Below, in pieces: positions 35,670-44,700 of a DNA stretch of 49,953 nucleotides. Below the pieces are notes generated by a model that saw nothing but the letters and a program-made list of their open reading frames with translations, ran no database searches and had not been told where the DNA came from. This stretch comes from an uncultured Acidobacteriia bacterium. GTDB taxonomy: Bacteria > Acidobacteriota > Terriglobia > Bryobacterales > Bryobacteraceae. The DNA lies in assembly GCA_903923395.1 (NCBI GenBank), contig CAIXXM010000027.1, positions 1 to 49,953 on the forward strand, in the 5' to 3' direction. The position numbers were made by a program, and so were the translations under genes. Each line of letters begins with the position of its first letter. Positions within the stretch are counted from its first letter, which is position 1.

Positions 35670-36488
35670 CTACTTCTGCCGGCGCAGCGTATAGGCCTCT
35701 TCGCGCATGTTCGAGTTTTCCAGTTTCTTCCAGTCATCATGCACGTGTATGAGCTTGCCGGTGATGTGGTTGGATCGGTCCGAGGCGAGGAAACTCACCA
35801 GTCCAATTTGCTTTTCCGCAGGTGCCCCGCCGGTGGAACGCACTTTGTGCGCGTCCTCCATTTCCCTGGTGCCGGCGCGGTCTCCCGCGGAGAGAATCTC
35901 ATCCGTCATGCTCGTGTACGCGCCGCCCGGGGCCACGCAGTTGATCTGGACGTTATGCTCCCGGACTTCTTCCGCCACCGATTCCGCAAAGCGTGCCAAG
36001 GCGGCTTTCGTTGCTGCATAGCAGGCAAAGTTCGGCCGCGGATTGGAGGCACCGCCACCCGCAATCAGAATGATTTTCCCTTTGCGGCGGGCCACCATGC
36101 CGGGCAGCACGGCCCGGACCGAGTTCAAGGTTCCAAGCAGATTGGTTTGGAAGACATCTTGCCACTCACTCGGGTGAATTGTGTGGAATGGCCCGATGGG
36201 ACCCTGCACGCCGGCGTTGGCGACCAGCACATCCAGTGGCTTTTGGAAGTGTGCCGCCATGCCCTCGACCGCGGCGCAGAGGCGCTCAAAATCGCGAACG
36301 TCCGCGAGGATGCGAAGTGCCGCACCGCCGCTGTCTTCTATTTCCAGTTTGGTGACGCTGATTTCGCCGGCCGAACGGCCCAGGAGGCCGACTCGTGCGC
36401 CGTTTTTCGCGAAACCGAGCGCGAGTCGTTTTCCGATTCCGCGTCCAGCGCCGGTAATCAGAACGGTTTGGGGGGATAATGCGCTCAA
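35670..36488 (-). CDS. short-chain dehydrogenase/reductase lacking the usual serine
   Basis: A 272-residue classical SDR with the NAD(P) motif TGAGRGIG, DVRDFE after strand 3, NAGVQG and the YAATK catalytic Tyr/Lys. The segment before it reads IAGGGASNPRPNFACYAATK. Related SDRs have SGGGA there, so the catalytic Ser appears replaced by Ala; the Ser three residues on may or may not compensate. The C-terminal ITGKLIHVHDDW fits the fold. It lies 31 bases after the CoA-binding gene. Substrate unknown. Confidence 0.85.
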   Translation of the reverse strand: MSALSPQTVLITGAGRGIGKRLALGFAKNGARVGLLGRSAGEISVTKLEIEDSGGAALRILADVRDFERLCAAVEGMAAHFQKPLDVLVANAGVQGPIGPFHTIHPSEWQDVFQTNLLGTLNSVRAVLPGMVARRKGKIILIAGGGASNPRPNFACYAATKAALARFAESVAEEVREHNVQINCVAPGGAYTSMTDEILSAGDRAGTREMEDAHKVRSTGGAPAEKQIGLVSFLASDRSNHITGKLIHVHDDWKKLENSNMREEAYTLRRQK

Positions 36489-36519
36489 CCCCTGATTGTA
36501 GCGCTTTCGAAGGTCACGG

Positions 36520-36915
36520 TTACTTCTGGGAAGCCGCGTGGGCTTTCAGGATGCAGTGGTCCATCACAACACTCAATCCGGCAGCTTCAGCCTTGTGTGC
36601 GGCTTCCTCATGGATGACACCCTCCTGCATCCAGATCGCTTTCGCGCCGATGCGGATGGCGGAGTCCACAATCTCAGGCACGAACTCAGAACGGCGGAAG
36701 ATATTGACGATGTCCACGGGGTCCGGGACATCTTCGAGTGTTGCGTAGGCCCGTTCGCCAAGGACCTCTGTTTCCCTGGGATTCACGGGAATAATGCGGT
36801 AACCGGCGTCCTGCATATACTCAGAAACGCCGAAAGAAGGGCGGAAGCGGCGGCTGGAGAGTCCAACCACCGCGATCGTTTTAGCGGACTTCAGGATTGC
36901 GTTCGCGTTTGCCAT
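36520..36915 (-). CDS. CoA-binding domain protein (YccU-like)
   Basis: A 131-residue protein of the CoA_binding_2 family, a Rossmann-like domain related to succinyl-CoA synthetase. Typical strings are AVVGLSSRRFRPSFGVSEYM, RIIPVNPRE, ATLEDVPDPVDIVNIFRRSE and AIWMQEGVIHEEAAH. It may bind CoA or a nucleotide, but its function is not established. It overlaps the end of rluB by 35 bases, which implies co-translation. Confidence 0.9.
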   Translation of the reverse strand: MANANAILKSAKTIAVVGLSSRRFRPSFGVSEYMQDAGYRIIPVNPRETEVLGERAYATLEDVPDPVDIVNIFRRSEFVPEIVDSAIRIGAKAIWMQEGVIHEEAAHKAEAAGLSVVMDHCILKAHAASQK

Positions 36916-37633
36916 CGTCTCTTGCCATTCGCATCAACTTCTTGACTTCGAGCGGAGTCAGCAGGCGGAATTCGCCGGGCTCCATCTTGCCCAGTTCGAT
37001 GTTGCCAATGCGTATGCGCTTCAGCTTTTCCACCAGGAAGCCCAGGTGCTTGAACATCGTACGGATTTGCTGGTTGCGGCCTTCAATCAGACGGACTTCA
37101 TACCAAGGGTTATCGGCACGGCGGAGTAGGCGGAGCCCGGCAGGTGCCGTCCGGCGGCCACTGAGCGGGATGCCGGTGCGGAACTGCTCTTCCTGCTCCT
37201 GGGTTAGTGTGCCTGTGACTTTTACCAGATACGTCTTGGGGACGTGGCTGCGCGCGGACGTGATGGTGTTCGCGAATTCTCCATCGTTGGTGAGCAGGAT
37301 CAGGCCCTGGCTGTGATAATCCAGCCGTCCCACGGGATAAACGCGGGTCTTGAGGCCCTTCAGTAGATCCAGGACTGTGGTGCGACGCTCCGGGTCACTC
37401 ACGGTGCTGACCACCGAGTCGGGCTTATTTAGAACGATGTAGATATGCTCCGCCGTTTCCCGGATCAGCTTGCCATCCACTTTGATGTGGTCCCGTTCAA
37501 AATCGGCCTTGGTGCCCAGTTCCGTGATGACCTTGCCGTTGACTGTGACGCGGCCTTCCACAATGAGTTGCTCGGCTTTGCGGCGTGAGGTCACTCCGGC
37601 AGCAGAGAGGATTTTCTGCAGTCTCTCTTCCAT
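36881..37633 (-). CDS. rluB: 23S rRNA pseudouridine synthase, RluB type
   Basis: Makes a pseudouridine in 23S rRNA helix 80 (position 2605 in E. coli numbering). The 250-residue protein has an N-terminal S4 RNA-binding domain (LQKILSAAGVTSRRKAEQLI) and the RsuA/RluB catalytic domain with VYPVGRLDYHSQGLILLTND, where the Asp is catalytic, plus EGRNQQIRTMFKHLG. The start ATG follows the scpB stop with no gap. The scpA-scpB-rluB order is widely conserved. Confidence 0.93.
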   Translation of the reverse strand: MEERLQKILSAAGVTSRRKAEQLIVEGRVTVNGKVITELGTKADFERDHIKVDGKLIRETAEHIYIVLNKPDSVVSTVSDPERRTTVLDLLKGLKTRVYPVGRLDYHSQGLILLTNDGEFANTITSARSHVPKTYLVKVTGTLTQEQEEQFRTGIPLSGRRTAPAGLRLLRRADNPWYEVRLIEGRNQQIRTMFKHLGFLVEKLKRIRIGNIELGKMEPGEFRLLTPLEVKKLMRMARDDGKRERNPEVR

Positions 37634-38383
37634 TTAGACGGCCTCGTTTTCTTGTGGTGCAACAGCAGGGGTTTCCGGTTCCGGGGCGGCTTCGACGGTG
37701 TTCGAATCGCCGGTATCCATGCGGCCGATTTCCTGGAATTCCTTGAGTGTGGGCAGTTCGGCAAGGTCGCGCAGGCCGAACTGTACGAGAAATTCGCGCG
37801 TGGTCTTGTAGAGAATAGGCTTGCCGACGACCTGCTTACGGCCAGCGGTTCCAATCAGCTTGCGGTCGAGCAGTGTTTTCAAGACGCCTGCACCCTGCAC
37901 GCCGCGGATCTCCATGATTTCAGGCGCGGTGATGGGTTGCTTGTACGCGATCACGGCCAGTGTTTCCAAAGCCGGCAAGGAGAGCTTCAACGGCGGATTG
38001 AGGTTCTTGACGAAGCGGCGCACAGCGTCGTGGTGTTCCGGTTTCGTGGCGAGCTTGAAGCCGCCCGCGATTTCGCGGATCGACAGGCCGCGGCTCGCCT
38101 GTTCGTAATCGTTCGCCAGTTCTTCCAGCAGATTGGCGACCCGGTCCTTCGGTTGCTCAATCGCTGTGGCAATCTGTTCCAGGGTCAGCGGCTCATCGGT
38201 GATGTAGATGATTGCTTCGAGAACTGCCTTCAGCCGGTCATCATCGAAGCTTGGCGCCGAGGTGTCATCGGGGCCGAGAAGTTCGTCCGCGGAAAGTTCT
38301 GTTTCCGCCATTTCTGGCAGGTTCTGCTGTCCGTTTGGAGCATCTGGTTGGGGACTCTCACGAGTTTCCATGTTTTCTTCCAT
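37634..38383 (-). CDS. scpB: segregation and condensation protein B
   Basis: ScpB forms the non-SMC part of the bacterial condensin with ScpA and Smc. The 249-residue protein has an acidic disordered N terminus (to about residue 45), two winged-helix domains (LKAVLEAIIYITDEPLTLEQ, LPALETLAVIAYKQPITAPE, IRGVQGAGVLKTLLDRKLI), and an acidic tail after FLVQFGLRDLAELP. It starts 5 bases after the scpA stop; an ATG four codons later is possible. Confidence 0.94.
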   Translation of the reverse strand: MEENMETRESPQPDAPNGQQNLPEMAETELSADELLGPDDTSAPSFDDDRLKAVLEAIIYITDEPLTLEQIATAIEQPKDRVANLLEELANDYEQASRGLSIREIAGGFKLATKPEHHDAVRRFVKNLNPPLKLSLPALETLAVIAYKQPITAPEIMEIRGVQGAGVLKTLLDRKLIGTAGRKQVVGKPILYKTTREFLVQFGLRDLAELPTLKEFQEIGRMDTGDSNTVEAAPEPETPAVAPQENEAV

Positions 38384-38388
38384 GTTCT

Positions 38389-39243
38389 TTATCTATAATC
38401 TTCTTCTATGGCGGGCGTGGCCTGTGTTGCGGCTTCTTCAAACCGTTCGCCTTTGGCCAGGGCGATTTCTCCGAACAGTTCCGCCTGCAGTATTCGAACC
38501 GCTTGCATCTTGACCATTTCGAGCACGGCAAGGAACAGGCAGATCATGGCGCGGCGGGTCCGTTGCTTTTCAAAAACCTGCAAAATGAACAGCGGGCGGT
38601 CTTTTTTTGTGTGATCGAGCAAGGTCCGCAGATGGACGATCATGTCGGACACGTTCACTTCCTCGGTCGAGACTTCATAAATGGGGCGCGATTTGACGCG
38701 CTCCAGAATGTCACCGAAGGCTTTCACTAAATCAAAGAGCGAAACCGCGAGTCCGGGGTCTTCATCATCGGCCGCAAACTGCTTCATGCTGGGGTTCGAC
38801 CAGACGTTCTCTTCAATGATGCGCTTCTGTTGCAGCATTTCCGCCGCGTTCTTAAAGCGCTCATGTTCGAGCAGTTTCTGCACCAGCTCCTGCCGGGGGT
38901 CATCATCGGCTTCCGTGCCGGTGACCTTGAGGGCAGGGTCCACAGGCAGGAGCATCTTGGACTTGATGTGGATCAGAGTTGCAGCCATGAAGACGAACTC
39001 CGCGCCAACGTCGAGATCCATGTCGCGCGCCTGCTCCAGATAGAGCAGGTACTGCGCGGTGATGGTGGCGATGGGGATGTCGCGAATATCGATCTGCTGC
39101 TTGCGGATCAGATCCAGCAGGAGATCGAGCGGCCCCTCATAACGGTCCAGGTGGACGTTGAGGGGAGATTGGATACCGGTAGACAAACTGTCATTATCTC
39201 GAAAAGGAAGGCGCGCCGCCTCATTTGCTTCTTTTTGCTGCAA
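38389..39243 (-). CDS. scpA: segregation and condensation protein A
   Basis: The kleisin that bridges the Smc heads and binds ScpB. The 284 residues show the N-terminal YEGPLDLLLDLIRKQQIDI with IPIATITAQYL, the block EFVFMAATLIHIKSKMLLP, and a C-terminal winged helix (AMICLFLAVLEMVKMQAV). The TTG start at 39241-39243 overlaps the hemD end by 23 bases; the conserved region begins about 30 residues later, so the exact start is uncertain. smc is not in this window. Confidence 0.94.
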   Translation of the reverse strand: MQQKEANEAARLPFRDNDSLSTGIQSPLNVHLDRYEGPLDLLLDLIRKQQIDIRDIPIATITAQYLLYLEQARDMDLDVGAEFVFMAATLIHIKSKMLLPVDPALKVTGTEADDDPRQELVQKLLEHERFKNAAEMLQQKRIIEENVWSNPSMKQFAADDEDPGLAVSLFDLVKAFGDILERVKSRPIYEVSTEEVNVSDMIVHLRTLLDHTKKDRPLFILQVFEKQRTRRAMICLFLAVLEMVKMQAVRILQAELFGEIALAKGERFEEAATQATPAIEEDYR

Positions 39244-40045
39244 TCAGGCCCTTCGCCGCCGCGGCCAGTTCGTTGACCAGAAAGCCCATTTTGGGGTGGC
39301 TGGGTTCGAAATCCGGCTGGAATCCAAATTCGCGCAGTGCCTCTGAGGTGGTGGGGCCGATCGAGGCAAGGCAGATGTTTCGCAGGTTCCTGACGACCTG
39401 CTGCTCGACTCCCTCCTCCGCGGCAAGCCGGATCAGGTGGGCAATCTGGATCGAGGTGGTGAACATCGCGGCATCGATCTCGCCGGCAGCCAAACGGTGA
39501 ATCGCAGCGCGCAGCGGGCCGGTATCCTCCGGCAGGTCCCAGCCATAGATTCGGAAGGGCGAGACGGTTTTGCCCATGGCGCGGAGTCCCTGGATCAGTT
39601 CCGTGCTTGGTTTGCCGTATTCCTGAAGAGCGAGTTTCGATTCCGGGCGCGCTTCCATCACGGTGAGCAGTTCCCTCCACGTGTTGGGCTCCGGCACCTG
39701 CACGTGGGCGGGCAGTTCGAGTTCCCGCAGCGCGGCGGAAGGTTTAGGACCCCGGACAATCCGCGTGACTCCGGCAAGGGCAGCCCTGAGGTCTGCTTCG
39801 GCGAACTGCTTCAGCAACGTTCTCCAAAGCATTCTGGTCCCGACTCCTGTCAGGAGGATGATGCCATCGTAATTTCCAGCGAGCAGATTTTCGGCGAATT
39901 GGAAGGCTTCCGAGTTGGCTTCGAGCGGAACCTCGCGCATGCTGGGCGCCGAAACCGGCTCACCACCCTGTTTGCGGATGAGGACGGCCATTTCCCCGGA
40001 GCGGCGGCTTTCGAGGGAGAGGATGCGGAGACCGTCGAAGGGCAT
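39221..40045 (-). CDS. hemD: uroporphyrinogen-III synthase family protein
   Basis: Closes and inverts ring D of hydroxymethylbilane in tetrapyrrole synthesis. This family is weakly conserved. The 274 residues show the two-domain pattern with GLRILSLESRRSGEMAVLIR at the start, GIILLTGVGTRML, DAAMFTTSIQIAHLIRLA and the signature-like ASIGPTTSEALREFGFQPDF. It is the first gene of the minus-strand run to the nuclease at 34686. No other hem gene is adjacent. Confidence 0.85.
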   Translation of the reverse strand: MPFDGLRILSLESRRSGEMAVLIRKQGGEPVSAPSMREVPLEANSEAFQFAENLLAGNYDGIILLTGVGTRMLWRTLLKQFAEADLRAALAGVTRIVRGPKPSAALRELELPAHVQVPEPNTWRELLTVMEARPESKLALQEYGKPSTELIQGLRAMGKTVSPFRIYGWDLPEDTGPLRAAIHRLAAGEIDAAMFTTSIQIAHLIRLAAEEGVEQQVVRNLRNICLASIGPTTSEALREFGFQPDFEPSHPKMGFLVNELAAAAKGLIAAKRSK

Positions 40046-40066
40046 GCAACTAGTCTAACGTGCTGC

Positions 40067-40104
40067 TTGCAACTCGATTAATTATGGTCATATAATGTGA
40101 CTAT
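40067..40104 (+). promoter_or_regulatory. promoter and palindromic operator of the toxin-antitoxin operon
   Basis: TTGCAA (40067-40072) is followed after 18 bases by a perfect TATAAT (40091-40096). Transcription would start at about 40103, the A of the antitoxin ATG, so the mRNA looks leaderless. A 21-base near-palindrome (40084-40104; outer arms ATGGTCA and TGACTAT) is centred on the -10 and reaches the start codon. It fits an autorepressor site for the antitoxin-toxin complex. Confidence 0.6.
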
Positions 40105-40321
40105 GGCGACCGGAGTAAAGCTGGCCCTAGTGAAGTCCCAATTTTCAGAAATGGTGCAACGCGCGATGCTTGGCGAAGATGTTGTGGTGACGAAGGAAAA
40201 TATCCCGGTGGTAACCATCTCGGCCATCAAGCCTCCGAAGCGTGTGCCGGGCACGGGGAAGGGAATCCGCATGGCTGCCGATTTCAACGCCCCGCTGGAT
40301 GATTTCGCGGAGTACATGTAG
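40103..40321 (+). CDS. Phd/YefM-type antitoxin
   Basis: A 72-residue antitoxin. Its N-terminal half is the DNA-binding Phd fold (VKSQFSEMVQRAMLGEDVVV, TKENIPVVTISAI) and its C-terminal tail is charged and probably disordered (MAADFNAPLDDFAEYM), the part that blocks the toxin. I chose the ATG at 40103 over a GTG at 40097, because the latter lies inside the predicted promoter spacing before the transcript start. The toxin gene starts 1 base after the stop. Confidence 0.9.
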   Translation: MATGVKLALVKSQFSEMVQRAMLGEDVVVTKENIPVVTISAIKPPKRVPGTGKGIRMAADFNAPLDDFAEYM

Positions 40322-40322
40322 C

Positions 40323-40706
40323 TTGGCGGTACTGCTCGACACGTGCGCGTTCCTCTGGTGGTTGGAAGATGCGCCGGAACTGACGCAGAGAGCCCGTCAG
40401 GCGATCATCGACGAACCCGAGTGCCTGGTCAGCGTTGCCAGTTTCTGGGAAATCTGCATCAAGATATCGCATGAAAAGCTTTGGCTGCCGGCTCCGGTGG
40501 AGAAATATATTCCGGATCAAATGGCAGCCAACGGTTTCACCCAGCTGCCGATTGGCTTCCGGGATGTATGCCGGGTTTCGAAAATGCCGTTCCATCACAA
40601 AGACCCTTTTGACCGCTTGCTGATGGCGCAGTGCCAGGAATCCAAGCTGAGCATCATTTCGGCGGATGAGATCTTCGACCAGTACGGAATCCAGCGGATC
40701 TGGTGA
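40323..40706 (+). CDS. PIN-domain toxin (VapC-like)
   Basis: A 127-residue PIN ribonuclease. The acidic metal-binding set is visible: Asp in VLLDTCAFLWWLE, Glu in SFWEICIKI, Asp in DPFDRLLMAQ and Asp in IISADEIFDQY. VapC-type toxins cut tRNA or rRNA and stop translation. The TTG start at 40323 follows the antitoxin stop and gives the family's usual beginning; longer frames read into the antitoxin. Its stop overlaps the start of the adenylate-forming enzyme gene (GTGA). Confidence 0.9.
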   Translation: MAVLLDTCAFLWWLEDAPELTQRARQAIIDEPECLVSVASFWEICIKISHEKLWLPAPVEKYIPDQMAANGFTQLPIGFRDVCRVSKMPFHHKDPFDRLLMAQCQESKLSIISADEIFDQYGIQRIW

Positions 40707-41611
40707 TCTTCGAAACTTCAGGCTCCACGGGCCAGCCCAAGCGCATTGAGCACATTTCCGCGCTCCTGCGCCGTGAGGCAGCCTTCTTCCTGGAACTGCT
40801 GGGGAGGCCGGTCCGTGTGGTTCGCTATGTGCCGAAGCATCATCTCTACGGCTACATTTTCACGGTGCTGTTGCCCGAACTGGCCGGAGTTCCCGTCGAA
40901 GATGCCAGAACCTTCGAAGAAGGCTACCGGGCGGTGAAACTTCATCCGGGTGATCTCTTGATCGCCACACCTCACCAATGGCAATTTCTGGTGGACCGCG
41001 GGACAGTCTTTCCTGCAGGGATTACCGGTGTGACCTCCGCCGCGGCCTGTCCCGTGGCGTTATTCCAGACGCTGCGGGCCCAAATGCGTGTCCTGGAGGT
41101 ATACGGCTCCACGGAAACTTCCGGGGTCGGCTATCGTTTTGATCCTGAGGAACCCTACCATCTATTGCCCTGGCTGGAGGCTGGCGATCAGGGCCTCGAG
41201 CAAAATGATCACTTGCGCTGGACGGGCCCGGGAACGTTTTTCGTGGAGGGCCGCAAGGACGGTGCGGTGGAGATTTCGGGTATCAAGGTGTATCCCGGAG
41301 AGGTGGAGCGGCGGTTGCGGCAGTTGCCAGGCGTGCAGGATTGTGCGGTGCGCGCGATGACGCCCGAAGAAGGCCGCCGTCTCAAGGCCTGTGTGGTTTG
41401 TGGCCGTGAAGAGCAGCCAGCGGTGCTTCGGGAGATAGAGCGGACCTTCCGGGGGCCGGAACGTTTGGCGTCTGTGGTGTTTGTTGCCGGGGTTCCGCGG
41501 TCGCCGGAAGGAAAGCCAGTGGACTGGGCGGCCTTCCCGTGCACTGGAGAAGCCAATGCGAGACAGGAACGTCCCGGTGAACGGTTTTGGCATGGCCGTA
41601 TCGACAGGTAA
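40703..41611 (+). CDS. compact adenylate-forming (ANL) enzyme
   Basis: A 302-residue acyl-AMP-forming protein, much shorter than the usual 450-550. It starts directly at the phosphate-binding loop (FETSGSTGQPKRIEH, residues 3-17), followed by VLEVYGSTETSG and the hinge/C-terminal region GRKDGAVEISGIKVYPGEVE. The A10-like lysine is in PRSPEGKPVDWAAF. The subdomain normally before the loop is absent. That resembles the acyl-CoA synthetases of aryl-polyene-type clusters, but those are longer. The GTG start overlaps the toxin stop, so it is coupled to a toxin-antitoxin pair with no evident metabolic link. Substrate unknown; a truncated derivative is possible. Confidence 0.75.
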   Translation: MIFETSGSTGQPKRIEHISALLRREAAFFLELLGRPVRVVRYVPKHHLYGYIFTVLLPELAGVPVEDARTFEEGYRAVKLHPGDLLIATPHQWQFLVDRGTVFPAGITGVTSAAACPVALFQTLRAQMRVLEVYGSTETSGVGYRFDPEEPYHLLPWLEAGDQGLEQNDHLRWTGPGTFFVEGRKDGAVEISGIKVYPGEVERRLRQLPGVQDCAVRAMTPEEGRRLKACVVCGREEQPAVLREIERTFRGPERLASVVFVAGVPRSPEGKPVDWAAFPCTGEANARQERPGERFWHGRIDR

Positions 41612-41719
41612 TGCAGACCAGGTCCAGGGTTGCAGCCTGACTGTTTGTTTCCCTGGCGGAGTACATTTGACGTGCGGGTCGCGGTGTCGCTATCCTCCGT
41701 TGATTCAGGAGTGTCCGAA

Positions 41720-44700
41720 GTGACTTATCGTGCAAGGTTTTTCGCAAGTGCCACTACCGCAGCAATTATTTTTAGCTGTCTTCTCTCAGGGCAGGAATCC
41801 AGTCAAATCAGCGGCACGGTGAAAGACCCACAGGGCGCTGTAGTCGCAGGCGCCACTGTAGACACTACGGGCGTCGATACCAACACTCACTACCCGGCCC
41901 GCACGAACGGGCGTGGCGAATACGTGGTCGCCTCCTTACCTGCGGCGCTTTACCGGGTAACCGTCAGCGTTCCCGGTTTTCAGACGGCAACCGTTGAGAA
42001 CATCAAACTCCAGCCAGGTGTGCCCGCGACGGTAAACGTAACCCTCAAAGTGGGCAACGTGACCGACAGCGTGGAGGTCACCTCCGGTGCCGAACTTCTC
42101 CAGACCGAAACGACTTCCGTGACCACAAATCTCGAGGGTGCGCAGATCAATCAGCTGCCAGTCAATTCCCGAAACGGAAACGAATTGCTGACACTCTTGC
42201 CGGGAACAAATTCCCCCGGCACAATACGTACTTCATCGATTGATGGTCTGCCCAAGAGTTCCCTGAACATGACGCTGGATGGTGCCTCCATGCATGACCC
42301 CTACCTCCGTTCCAGCGATGGCTTTTTCGCCTCTCTCCAGGCAAAGCCGGACGCCGTTGAAGAAGTTGCCGTTACCACTGCAGGGGCAAGTGCGGATATG
42401 CTTGGCCAAGGTGCCGTGCAGGTACGCTTCGTCACCAAATCCGGCACCAACCGTTTCCATGGCACGCTGTTCTGGCAAAACCGGAACAACGATTTTAATG
42501 CCAACTACTACTTTAATAATATTGACGGGCTTCCCCGCGACAGGATCAACCTCAACCAGTTTGGCGGTTCTATCGGCGGGCCAATCAAGAAGGACAAGCT
42601 CTTTTTCTTCGTGAACCAGGAGTGGTTCAAGCTGCCCCAGAGTTCGAATTCAGCGCAGCTGCTGATTCCGACTGCAACAGCGGTCACTGGCATCTACACC
42701 TATGCTGACGCGACAGGGCTGAAGCACTCTATCAACCTCTACAATCTGGCCGCACTTGGAAATTCATCACTTCCGTCTGGTACCCGGCCTTACGCGACTA
42801 CGCCCGATCCATCCATGCTCTCCACGTTGCAGCAGATGGTCCAGTTGGCATCACCTACGGCGGGCTCACTGACCAGCCGTATTGCCCAGGCGGGTGATTA
42901 CAACCGCAACAACTTCACTTTTCAGACACCGGGGCAAAATAACCGAAGCTTCCCGACTGCACACCTGGATTGGGTCGCAAGTGCCAGACATCATTTCGAC
43001 ACGGTGGGGAACTACCAGACGTATTACGCAAATCCTGACACCGTGAACGGCACAATCCCGATCTTGCCAGGCACAGGCTCTGTCCTGGGCAACCCGCAAG
43101 TGGGCAGTTCCCGTCGCATTACGCATTCCATATCGGCCGCATTGCGTTCCGCATGGACACCCCGTTTCACTAGCGAACTTCGCTTCAGTACGCAGGGTGG
43201 CCCCGTGGTGTTCTGGCAGGAGCAGACTTCAGCTCTCTTCTCTGCGTGGGGAGGATACGCCCCAGTCGTGGCCGGGGGATATGTGGCCAACCCCTGGACT
43301 TCCGGTAATGCAGCACCCGGCAGTACACGGCGCGACAGTCCTGTCACCACGGCCAGGGCCAATCTGACGTATGCCGGCGGTCCCCACACCCTCGCCTTCG
43401 GTGGGAGCTTCACTAATATTGATCACTACGAACAAACCATCTCAACTGATCAAATCCCCGAAGTAACCTTGGGTGTCGCGACGAATGACCCCATCAATAC
43501 GGGCACAACTGCGATCTTCACCGCTGCCAACTTCCCCGGTGCCACAACACAACAGCGCACCGATGCCATGAATCTCTATACGACTCTGACCGGACGTGTA
43601 GCGTCCATTACCCGCTCTTTGACGCTGGATGAGAAGACCCGCCAATACTCCACCAATGGTGCCATTGACCGGACCCGCGAGCGGTACATGGGCCTTTTTG
43701 CTCACGATACTTGGAAGGCCGCACGCAACCTAACGGTGAATTTTAGCGTGCGTTGGGATGTTGCCTTCCCATTTGAGGACTTGGCCGGGTTGTATACGTC
43801 AAGCGGCTATGCAGGTGCATGGGGACCTTCCGGAGTCGGCCATTTGTTCGAGCCGGGTGCGACTGGCGGTTCGCCAACTTTTTTCAACCTGGTAACACCC
43901 GGGCAAACAGGCTTTCCGACGAATTACCATTTCTTCCTGCCGAGCGCCGGGCTTGCATGGTCCCTGCCGACAGGCCCGGGCATTCTTAAGTGGTTGACAG
44001 GCACTTCCGGCAAGAGTGTCTTCCGTATGGGCTACTCAATATCCGGTGTGCAGGACGGTATGGCAGTGTTCCGATATATATGGGGTGCGAATCCGGGCTC
44101 ATCCACGAACGTTTCGGTCGACCCGGGCAACTTCCCGCAGATCTTTGGACCGGCAGGCAGTGTTTGGCTCCGTGATGGGAATCTCCCCGCGCAGAAAGTT
44201 GCGTCGTCGCCCACGTTCCCTGCTGCCCTGGCATCCAACCAGACCGTGAACGAATTTGACCCTGGCCTTCGTCAGCCCTATGTACAGAGTTGGTCAGCAG
44301 GTGTACAGAGGGAACTTCCCGGCGCGATCGTATTCGAAGTTCGTTATGTTGGAAATCATTCCGTTGGACTCTGGCGCCGGGAAAATCTCAATGAAACCAA
44401 CATCTTTGAGAACGGATTCCTCACTGAATTCAAGATTGCCCAGCAGAACTTAGTGATCGCTCAAGCCAAGACGCCGGGATCAGTCAACTTCGGTAATCAA
44501 GGCCTGCCTGGGCAGCAGAGTGTTCCGATCCTTTCCACAGCACTCGGCACAACTTCAGACACAACCACCGCAACGTACCTGCAGCAAGGTCAAGCCGGTG
44601 CGTCCGCGTATGCTATTGCCACGAACACCACGCGGATGAATAACCTGATCAAGGCCGGATATCCGGCCAATTTCTTCCGGGTCAATCCCTATACCACCGG

